From Wolbachia endosymbiont (group B) of Parapoynx stratiotata (lineage in GTDB: Bacteria > Pseudomonadota > Alphaproteobacteria > Rickettsiales > Anaplasmataceae): a stretch of DNA of 64,000 nucleotides. Location: contig NZ_OX366335.1 of NCBI RefSeq assembly GCF_947250635.1, positions 186,001-250,000 of the forward strand. The letters are read 5' to 3'. This document shows positions 48,723-55,791 of the stretch, one piece after another. The translations under genes were made by a program, and so were the position numbers. Positions within the stretch are counted from its first letter, which is position 1; every line of letters begins with the position of its first letter. The notes beneath the pieces are model-generated. The model was not told where the DNA came from, did not search any database, and saw nothing but the letters and a program-made list of their open reading frames with translations.

Positions 48723-49367
48723 ATAAAGACCAGAGTAAAAACAGCTAGAGGTAGAAAGTTATCTTCAACAAGATGGCTACATCGCCATTTGAATGATCAG
48801 TATGTGCAAAAAACCAATAAGGACGGTTATAGATCACGCTCGGCATATAAGTTAATAGAAATAGACGATAAATTTAAACTACTCCAACAAGGGCAAAAAA
48901 TTATTGATCTTGGCGCTTTTCCTGGTGGGTGGTCACAAGTTGCATCTAAGAAAGGAGCGAGTGTGATTGCTGTTGACATAAAACCAATAAACGCAATTAG
49001 TGGAGTAGAGTGTATACAGTGTGATATTATCAGCGAACTTGAAATTTTAAGAGAAAAATTCAAGGATCACAAATTTGATGTAATTTTATCTGATATGGCA
49101 CCAGAATCTTGCGGTTTAAAATCGTTAGATCATATCAGAATTATGCTTTTATGCGAAGCAGCGCTCAATTTTGCAAAGCATTTTTTGAATCATGATGGCA
49201 AATTTGTAGTAAAAATTTTTCAAGGAGAGTCTGATAAAGATTTCTGCAATGAGCTAAAAAAAATGTTCAAAACAGTAAGATACTTCAAACCAAAGTCAAG
49301 TAGATCTGAATCTACAGAAATGTATTTGGTCAGCTTAGGCTTTATTGGTAGCAACTCTTCTATATAG
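48723..49367 (+). CDS. rlmE: 23S rRNA (uridine2552-2'-O)-methyltransferase RlmE (FtsJ)
   Basis: The SAM-binding Rossmann protein has 'IIDLGAFPGGWSQVASKK' (motif I), 'VDIKPI', 'DVILSDMAPESCG' and 'GKFVVKIFQGE', with the K-D-K-E tetrad of FtsJ. It 2'-O-methylates U2552 in the A-loop of 23S rRNA. The first conventional start is TTG at 48789, but the frame continues upstream with 'KTRVKTARGRKLSSTRWLHRH', the conserved N-terminal segment of RlmE, to a stop at 48711. No ATG, GTG or TTG exists in that stretch. ATA at 48723 sits 8 nt after an AGG, and ATT at 48717 is closer. I therefore place the start at 48723, uncertain. Confidence 0.88.
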   Translation: MKTRVKTARGRKLSSTRWLHRHLNDQYVQKTNKDGYRSRSAYKLIEIDDKFKLLQQGQKIIDLGAFPGGWSQVASKKGASVIAVDIKPINAISGVECIQCDIISELEILREKFKDHKFDVILSDMAPESCGLKSLDHIRIMLLCEAALNFAKHFLNHDGKFVVKIFQGESDKDFCNELKKMFKTVRYFKPKSSRSESTEMYLVSLGFIGSNSSI

Positions 49368-49474
49368 AAGATACTTACAGAAATGTTGACGAATCTTATC
49401 CTATTAAACTGAAGATTAATAACGCTCGCACAAAAGCCCCTTTTTCTTGTTTAAATATTTATGATAGTTAATTA

Positions 49475-49505
49475 AATTCTTGACTTTATTACTTAAGTAT
49501 ATAAT
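49475..49505 (+). promoter_or_regulatory. Candidate promoter of the second ankyrin gene
   Basis: TTGACT (49480-49485) and TATAAT (49500-49505) are 14 bp apart; AATAAT at 49503 would give 17. The block aattcttgactttatt is shared exactly with the atpB upstream region. AGGAGAG precedes ATG at 49544. Confidence 0.38.
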
Positions 49506-49543
49506 AATTAAAGTATATTATTATTTTTATAGGAGAGTTTGAT

Positions 49544-50917
49544 ATGTATTTAGCATTGTTGAAACAGATATTAAGTATAGTAAATCGTGAAAATGATTTG
49601 AATGGTAATAACATAGTTGAAAAAATAAAAGGGCAAATAAAAGAAAGATGCTCATCTACTTATGAAGAATGGAGCAACGAAAATTTTGATATAAATTATA
49701 AATTTAGTGATAATGATGGCTTTAGAAAAAAAGAATTAATATTATTACACATAGCATGTCTAAATGATGAAAAAGATGTAGTAAAAGCTCTATTAAATGC
49801 AAGAGACATAAATGTTAATTTGCAAGATGTATCTAAGGAAACCCCTTTACATTTGGCTATTAAAGAAGGTAACGAAAATATAGTAAAAGCTCTATTAGCA
49901 GCACAAGGTATAGATGTTAATTTGCAAGATAACGATAAAAAAACTCCTTTACATTTGGCTATTGAAAAAGGTGACGAAAATATAGTAAAAGCTCTATTAG
50001 CAGTAAAAGGTATAAATGTTAATTTGCAAGATAACTATGAAAAAACTCCTTTACATTTGGCTATTGAAAAAGTTAACGAAAATATAGTAAAAGCTCTATT
50101 AGCAGCACAGGGTATAGATGTTAATTTGCAAAATCAATCTCAAGAAACTCCTTTACATTTGGCTATTGAAAAAGGTAACGAAAATATAGTAAAAGCTCTA
50201 TTAAATAAGGGGGCTGATGTTAATTTGCGAGATAAAAGTAAAAGCACTCCTTTACATTTGGCTATTGAAAAAGGTAATGAAAATATAGTAAAAGCTCTAT
50301 TAAATAAGGGGGCTGATGTTAATTTGCGAAATAAAAGTGAAAGAACTCCTTTATATCTTGCTGCTGAGAAAGGCAAAATTGAGATAGTAAAGGCTATATT
50401 AGATAAGAACCCTAGTATTAATCTTCCAAATGAATATGGACACACTCCTTTGTGCGTTGCTGCTCGGGGACATCATAAAAAGATAGTAAGAGCTCTATTA
50501 AAAGCAGGTGCTAATCCTTTATTAGATAATCATGATAACAAAACTCTAGATAAAGAACTTACTGAAGAAGCAATTATGCTAGCAATAATCTCGGGTGTTG
50601 GTATATTTGTTATTGCATCTGTTGTAGCTGCTATAGTAGTTACTTCTGCATATTTTATTGGTGTATCATTATCAGTAGGTGCTATGGCTGGGATAGCTGT
50701 GGCTGCTGCTGTACTCACAGGACTTGTTGCTGGTGGTATTATATATGAAGTGTTGAAGCCTTGTGATGAGTTAAAGGAGGCTATTGCAAAAGAAATATCA
50801 AAGCTTAGTCAGAATAGTGCAGTGGACGATAGTAAGCCTGATTGTAATCCTGGAACACGCTTACTGGCACCAATAAAAGGTTTTATAAATAATGTAAAAA
50901 GTTTTTGCGCTATTTAA
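49544..50917 (+). CDS. Ankyrin-repeat membrane protein with near-identical repeats
   Basis: The 457-residue protein has a helical N-terminal region (1-65). About nine ankyrin repeats follow to about residue 340, then a hydrophobic region with two helices (about 347-375 and 382-405: IISGVGIFVIASVVAAIVV; AMAGIAVAAAVLTGLVAGG) and a tail with three cysteines. Repeats 2 to 8 are nearly identical in DNA ('TPLHLAIEKGNENIVKALL'), so the tract at about 49780-50340 can expand or shrink by recombination. Ankyrin proteins with C-terminal membrane helices are common in Wolbachia and could act at host or bacterial membranes (inference). A strong terminator follows at once. Confidence 0.93.
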   Translation: MYLALLKQILSIVNRENDLNGNNIVEKIKGQIKERCSSTYEEWSNENFDINYKFSDNDGFRKKELILLHIACLNDEKDVVKALLNARDINVNLQDVSKETPLHLAIKEGNENIVKALLAAQGIDVNLQDNDKKTPLHLAIEKGDENIVKALLAVKGINVNLQDNYEKTPLHLAIEKVNENIVKALLAAQGIDVNLQNQSQETPLHLAIEKGNENIVKALLNKGADVNLRDKSKSTPLHLAIEKGNENIVKALLNKGADVNLRNKSERTPLYLAAEKGKIEIVKAILDKNPSINLPNEYGHTPLCVAARGHHKKIVRALLKAGANPLLDNHDNKTLDKELTEEAIMLAIISGVGIFVIASVVAAIVVTSAYFIGVSLSVGAMAGIAVAAAVLTGLVAGGIIYEVLKPCDELKEAIAKEISKLSQNSAVDDSKPDCNPGTRLLAPIKGFINNVKSFCAI

Positions 50918-50943
50918 GGAAGAAGTCTCTTCTTCCTTTTTTT
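50916..50943 (+). terminator. Rho-independent terminator of the second ankyrin gene
   Basis: A perfect 10-bp stem aaggaagaag (50916-50925) / cttcttcctt (50929-50938) with 3-nt loop is followed by a T tract (50937-50943). The stem overlaps the stop codon of the ankyrin gene. Confidence 0.88.
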
Positions 50944-50958
50944 CCAATTTTTTATTTA

Positions 50959-50980
50959 GCAAGGTATCTAGATACCTTGC
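50959..50980. repeat. Perfect 22-bp palindrome
   Basis: gcaaggtatct/agataccttgc with no central gap, 20 bp after the ankyrin terminator. No T tract follows on either strand, so it is more like a dimer-binding site or the extruding end of a leftward transcript than a terminator. Confidence 0.6.
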
Positions 50981-51047
50981 TTAACACCAAAACAGAATTA
51001 AGGTTTAAACATCCTAGGTGTATTAACATTCATTTTGAAGACAGCAA

Positions 51048-51135
51048 ATGGTGTCATCCCAGCGCCCTCTTTCTTGTTATTCCAGTACTGGGATTCAGAA
51101 AACTGACCAGGTTGGTCACGCGCTGGCTCTCTAAA
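51048..51135. repeat. Degenerate palindromic element in the 50918-51437 spacer
   Basis: Nested palindromes: gtgtcatcccagcgc pairs loosely with gcgctgg further on, and ccagtactgg is central (about 51082-51091). The wording matches the Wolbachia palindromic family. The spacer holds the terminator, the 22-bp palindrome, this element and a leftward promoter, but no protein gene; a small frame at 50905-51174 is an artefact of the repeat. Confidence 0.65.
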
Positions 51136-51369
51136 ATTACTTTAGCTACAAATATTAAGAAATTTACTAAATAAAAAAAAGACAAAAGAATCCCCGTATA
51201 GCTAGTTTTAATAATGTAAATTGATAATGTGCTAACAAGCGCGATTTGGCTGAATGTAGAAAAAATAAAAAAAGCCGCTATAATTTTATGTAATTTGCCA
51301 ATAAATATCTGAGTTTTTTACTGAATTTTGTCGTTGAGCCCAAAAACAAGGATAAATACCTTTATCAGT

Positions 51370-51398
51370 ATAATAAGGAAAGTGGGAAGGTTTGTCAA
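51370..51398 (-). promoter_or_regulatory. Leftward promoter C, near-consensus, without a gene behind it
   Basis: On the minus strand TTGACA (51398-51393), a 17-bp spacer aaccttcccactttcct and TATTAT (51375-51370). The promoter of cassette A at 23302-23330 has the same -35 and a spacer differing at two positions, so the two are related. Transcription would run into 51362-50981, where no open frame with a ribosome site is seen, so it may drive a small RNA. lysS on the same strand starts far upstream and ends at 51438, so the promoter lies just past its stop. Confidence 0.5.
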
Positions 51399-51437
51399 GT
51401 AATAAAACTAGAGGGCTCAAATGAAAGAAGGTAAACT

Positions 51438-53015
51438 CTAAAGTGTACGTTCAGTAGCACTTTCTATAAGAGAGATTGTATTATCTATCCCATAAAGCTT
51501 TATAAAAGATCCCATTCTAGGACCGGTTTTTTGGCCAAGCAGCGTTTCATATAGCAACTGAAACCAATCGCGTAAGTTATTGTAATTATGTTTTTTTCCG
51601 ATGGAGAAAACCTGAGATTGAATCTCTTCAGCAGTGGCTGTAATAGGCAGGGAATGTAGGTTGTTCTTTAAATCTAGTAACGCTTCTTTCTCTTTTTCGT
51701 TTGAAGCTTTATACGCTTTTGTTGGCTTGATAAAGTCGTGATAATACCTAACTGCAAAATCCGAAAGCCTATCTAGCATTTTGTTGCTTTCTGGTGTAAC
51801 GTTTGGTGCATAAGTTGATATAAAACCCCAAAGAATCTCTTTATTTTCAGCATTACAAGCTGCTGCCAGGTTTAAAAGTAACGAAAAATTTATGCCTGAA
51901 GTTTCTACGTTTGGAACTTTACCCTGGTGGATGTGCCATACAGGGCTATTTACATCCTTTTCTTTACTTTCATTATAACGCTTAACAAACTCCAAATACT
52001 CATCAGTTGATTTTGGTATCACATCAAAATATAAACGTTTAGCCTTTTTAGGGCTCTGAAAGATGTATAACGCTAAACTCTCTGTGGGTGCATAAGTTAG
52101 CCACTCCTCAATTGAAATACCATTTCCTTTTGATTTTGATATCTTCTTTCCTTCTTTATCAAGAAATAACTCATAGCAAAACAAAAGCGGTGGCTTTTCT
52201 CCAAGTATTTTACATATTTGACTTGAAAGCACAGCAGATGGAGTCAAATCCTTTCCATGAGCTTCGTAATTAACTCCGAATGCAGCCCACCTCATCCCCC
52301 AATCAGGTTTCCATTGCAGTTTACATTTTCCTTTTGTCACTGGAACTTCTATTTTTTCCCCGTTTGGGTCTTCATACGTGATTGTTCCTTTATCTGTATT
52401 TGTTTCAATTACTGGAACTTGTAAAACTTGGGAAGTTTTTGGGCATATCGGCAAGAATGGACTGTAAGTCTGCTGCCTTTCTTCCCGAAATGATGGAAGC
52501 ATTACGTCCATCACTTTATCATAATTTTTCAGCAGGAGTAAAAGTTTTTCATCGTAAACGCCAGATTTATAACACTCTGTTGCACTCCTAAATTCGTATT
52601 CAAATCCAAACAAATCAAGAAATTTACACAACAACGAATTCATGTGATGACCATAACTCTCATGAGTGCCAAATGGGTCAGGTATCATGGTTAATGGCTT
52701 GTTCAGATTCTCTCTTAGCATTTCCTGATTTGGTACATTATCTGGTATTTTTCGCAAACCATCCATATCGTCGGAAACTGCAATGATTTTGGTTTTTATA
52801 CTAGGAGCTATTTTTTTTAGAGCGTTTGCAATAACTGTGGTACGAAAAACTTCCCCAAAAGTACCAATATGTGGTAAACCCGATGGACCATAACCAGTCT
52901 CAAATATTATCTCTTTTTTATTAGGGAATTCTTGTAGTATTTTTTCTGCTTCTTGAAATGGCCAGCTTATAATCATTGAATTTAAATTAATTATCTTACC
53001 TAAAGTGCTATTCAT
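51438..53015 (-). CDS. lysS: Lysyl-tRNA synthetase, class I
   Basis: The 525-residue enzyme is of the class I (archaeal-type) LysRS fold: 'FETGYGPSGLPHIGTFGEVFRT' (in part) contains HIGT as the HIGH motif, 'DDMDGLRKIPDNVP' follows, and 'KKISKSKGNG' is the KMSKS loop. A helical anticodon domain makes up the C-terminus ('LRDWFQLLYETLLGQKTGPR'). It charges tRNA-Lys. This unusual class I version replaces the class II enzyme in alphaproteobacteria and spirochaetes. It is divergent from the virB3 operon with a 64-bp gap. Confidence 0.96.
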   Translation of the reverse strand: MNSTLGKIINLNSMIISWPFQEAEKILQEFPNKKEIIFETGYGPSGLPHIGTFGEVFRTTVIANALKKIAPSIKTKIIAVSDDMDGLRKIPDNVPNQEMLRENLNKPLTMIPDPFGTHESYGHHMNSLLCKFLDLFGFEYEFRSATECYKSGVYDEKLLLLLKNYDKVMDVMLPSFREERQQTYSPFLPICPKTSQVLQVPVIETNTDKGTITYEDPNGEKIEVPVTKGKCKLQWKPDWGMRWAAFGVNYEAHGKDLTPSAVLSSQICKILGEKPPLLFCYELFLDKEGKKISKSKGNGISIEEWLTYAPTESLALYIFQSPKKAKRLYFDVIPKSTDEYLEFVKRYNESKEKDVNSPVWHIHQGKVPNVETSGINFSLLLNLAAACNAENKEILWGFISTYAPNVTPESNKMLDRLSDFAVRYYHDFIKPTKAYKASNEKEKEALLDLKNNLHSLPITATAEEIQSQVFSIGKKHNYNNLRDWFQLLYETLLGQKTGPRMGSFIKLYGIDNTISLIESATERTL

Positions 53016-53079
53016 TTCAATAGATTTTTAATTAATGATGTAGTATTAGTGTTAGAGCTCTTATTAGAAGGTTAAAGAT

Positions 53080-53376
53080 ATGTCTACTGGCAGCATACAA
53101 ACGAATCAATTATTTAAAGGTCTTACAAGACCTGCAATGCTCTTTGGTGTGAGTTATATGTTTGCAATATTAAACGTTCTAATTTGCATGCTAATTTTCA
53201 TTAATACAAATGATCTTAGAGTAATTCTCCTGATGTTACCAGGTATACATGGACTTGGCTATATAGCTTCTGCAAAGGAACCGTTGTTTATTGAGTTATT
53301 TATGGTAAAGTTGGGAAAATGTTCCAAATGTTTAAATCGGTTTTATCATGGAGCCAATTCTTATGACATTACTTGA
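53080..53376 (+). CDS. virB3: Type IV secretion protein VirB3
   Basis: The 98-residue protein has 'LFKGLTRPAMLFGVSYMFAI' at the N-terminus, the TRPA motif of VirB3, two adjacent hydrophobic helices (about 24-43 and 45-70), and a Cys-bearing tail. VirB3 is a small inner-membrane protein that works with VirB4. First gene of the operon, divergent from lysS, and followed by virB4 after 9 bp. Confidence 0.93.
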   Translation: MSTGSIQTNQLFKGLTRPAMLFGVSYMFAILNVLICMLIFINTNDLRVILLMLPGIHGLGYIASAKEPLFIELFMVKLGKCSKCLNRFYHGANSYDIT

Positions 53377-53385
53377 TGTTATGCA

Positions 53386-55791
53386 ATGTTGAGATTTAGA
53401 GCTATTCAATCAAAGAATAAATCTATTCTAAGTAGAGAGGTTCACGCTGCCGAATTTATACCTTATTCTTGCTATTGGAATAGTACAACCTTGATAACAA
53501 AGCAGAATTGGTTAGTTAAATTTATAAAATTAAATGGCTTTGCGTTTGAAACGGCCGATGATGAAGACTTGGTGATACAAAATAATATCAGAAATCAGAT
53601 GCTAAGAAGCATTTCATCTCCAGCATTTAGTTTGTACTTTCATACCATCAGGCGTAAGAAGAATATCTTTTCTGATGAATTTGCAAACCAGAGTTTACCA
53701 AATTTTTTTGCTAACCATGTAAATCTAAAATGGAGAGAAAAACACGCAACTAGGCAATCTTTTATTAATGATTTATACATTACGATTATTCGTAGGGCAG
53801 ATACAAAGGGAGTAGAATTTTTATCACATCTACTGAAAAAATTTGGGCATGTAACTTCAAAACATGCTTGGGAAAGTGATATGCGTGATACCTATGAAGA
53901 TTTAGAGGAAACGACAAATCGTATAGTAACAAGCCTTAGGAATTATTCGCCTAAAGTCCTTGGAGTAAAAGAAACTCCAAACGGACTGTTTTGTGAAATA
54001 ATGGAGTTTCTGTCTAGAATTGTAAATTGTGGCTTTGTTACAAATACGCTTTTTCCACTAAAAACTGAAATATCAAGATACTTACCGGTTCATAGGTTAT
54101 TTTTTGGCCATAAGATGATACAGGTTGTGACTCATAATGAAAGTAAATATGCTGGAATAGTTAGTATCAAAGAATATGGAAATAATACTTCCGCAGGAAT
54201 GCTTGATTCTTTTTTACAACTTCCTTATGAATTTATTATCACGCAGTCTTTTCAATTTACAAATAGGCAAATGGCAATTGCGAAAATGCAGATACAGCAA
54301 AATCGTATGATACAATCTGCAGATAAAGCTATTTCTCAAATAGCAGAAATTTCTCATGCGCTTGATGATGCAATGAGTGGTAAAATTGCGTTTGGTGAAC
54401 ACCATTTAACTATCTTATGTATAGAAAAAAGCCCTAAATCATTGGACAATGCTTTATCATTGGTTGAATCGGAGCTTTCTAATTGTGGTGTTTATCCTGT
54501 TCGTGAGAGGGTTAATCTAGAACCAGCATTTTGGGCGCAAATTCCTGGTAATTTTGATTATATAGTAAGAAAAGGTACAATAAGTAGTCTTAATTTGGCC
54601 GGTTTTGCATCTCAACATAATTATCCTACTGGTAAAAAATTCAATAACCACTGGGGAGATGCTGTTACAGTTTTTGATACAACATCCGGCACTCCATTTT
54701 TCTTCAACTTTCATATAAGGGATGTTGGACATACTATGATAATTGGGCCAACAGGTGCTGGCAAAACTGTTTTAATGAATTTTTTATGTGCTCAAGCAAT
54801 GAAATTTTCTCCAAGAATATTCTTTTTTGATAAAGATCGCGGTGCAGAAATTTTTTTAAGAGCACTTGGTGGTATCTATACTATAATAGAACCAAGAACT
54901 AAGACAAATTTTAATCCTCTGCAACTTGACGATACTCCTGATAATAAAACATTTTTGATGGAATGGATAAAATCTTTAATTTTAGTGTACAACGATAAAT
55001 TCACTTCAGAAGATATTGCTAGAATTAATGATGCAATTGAGGGAAATTTTAAATTAAAAAAAGAAGACAGATTTTTGAGAAATCTTGTACCATTTTTAGG
55101 ACTTGCGGGCCCTGATACTCTAGCTGGAGCAATATCTATGTGGCATGATGATGGCTCTCATGCTGCAATATTTGACAATAAAGAAGATTTGCTAGATTTT
55201 TCAAAAGCAAGAGTGTTTGGCTTTGAAATGGCTAGCTTGCTAAAAGATCCTGTTGCTCTTGGGCCGGTCTTGATTTATTTGTTTCATAGGATTAGTATAT
55301 CGCTTGATGGCACTCCATCTATTATTGTTCTTGATGAAGCATGGGCGTTAATAGATAATCCAGTTTTTGCACCTAAGATAAAAGACTGGTTGAAAGTGCT
55401 GAGAAAGTTAAATGCTTTTGTAGTTTTTGCTACTCAGAGTGTTGAAGATGCAAGTAAAAGTGCTATTAGTGATACGCTTGTACAGCAGACAGCAACACAA
55501 ATTTTTTTGCCAAATCTGAAAGCTACTAGTGTCTATCGAGATGTTTTTATGTTAACTGAACGTGAGTACATACTGATCAAACACACAGATCCAAGTACTA
55601 GATTCTTTTTAGTAAAGCAAGGAGTTAATGCTGTAGTAGCTAGAATAGATCTGAAAGATTTGGATGATGTGGTCAACGTGTTATCTGGACGTGCAGAAAG
55701 TGTCCTATTGTTACATGATATATTGAAAGAAGTCGGAGATGATCCAAAGATGTGGTTGCCTGTGTTTTATCAAAAGGTGAAAAATGTTTAA
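53386..55791 (+). CDS. virB4: Type IV secretion ATPase VirB4 (canonical copy)
   Basis: The protein has 801 residues. The N-terminal VirB4/CagE domain is followed by a RecA-type ATPase domain with Walker A GPTGAGKT at 454-461 (K460) and Walker B 'IIVLDEAWAL' (D650, E651). The arginine-finger region and 'TQSVEDASKS' follow. It energises substrate and pilus-subunit movement at the inner membrane. Unlike the copy at 13639-15993, its catalytic lysine is intact. The stop overlaps the virB6-1 start by 8 bp. Confidence 0.97.
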   Translation: MLRFRAIQSKNKSILSREVHAAEFIPYSCYWNSTTLITKQNWLVKFIKLNGFAFETADDEDLVIQNNIRNQMLRSISSPAFSLYFHTIRRKKNIFSDEFANQSLPNFFANHVNLKWREKHATRQSFINDLYITIIRRADTKGVEFLSHLLKKFGHVTSKHAWESDMRDTYEDLEETTNRIVTSLRNYSPKVLGVKETPNGLFCEIMEFLSRIVNCGFVTNTLFPLKTEISRYLPVHRLFFGHKMIQVVTHNESKYAGIVSIKEYGNNTSAGMLDSFLQLPYEFIITQSFQFTNRQMAIAKMQIQQNRMIQSADKAISQIAEISHALDDAMSGKIAFGEHHLTILCIEKSPKSLDNALSLVESELSNCGVYPVRERVNLEPAFWAQIPGNFDYIVRKGTISSLNLAGFASQHNYPTGKKFNNHWGDAVTVFDTTSGTPFFFNFHIRDVGHTMIIGPTGAGKTVLMNFLCAQAMKFSPRIFFFDKDRGAEIFLRALGGIYTIIEPRTKTNFNPLQLDDTPDNKTFLMEWIKSLILVYNDKFTSEDIARINDAIEGNFKLKKEDRFLRNLVPFLGLAGPDTLAGAISMWHDDGSHAAIFDNKEDLLDFSKARVFGFEMASLLKDPVALGPVLIYLFHRISISLDGTPSIIVLDEAWALIDNPVFAPKIKDWLKVLRKLNAFVVFATQSVEDASKSAISDTLVQQTATQIFLPNLKATSVYRDVFMLTEREYILIKHTDPSTRFFLVKQGVNAVVARIDLKDLDDVVNVLSGRAESVLLLHDILKEVGDDPKMWLPVFYQKVKNV

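Noticed and set aside
49780-50340. CRISPR array
   Set aside because: Units are contiguous, about 100 bp, and encode ankyrin repeats in frame; no spacers or cas genes.
50140-50445. 101-codon minus-strand frame with internal repeats
   Set aside because: It is the shadow of the ankyrin DNA repeats on the opposite strand.
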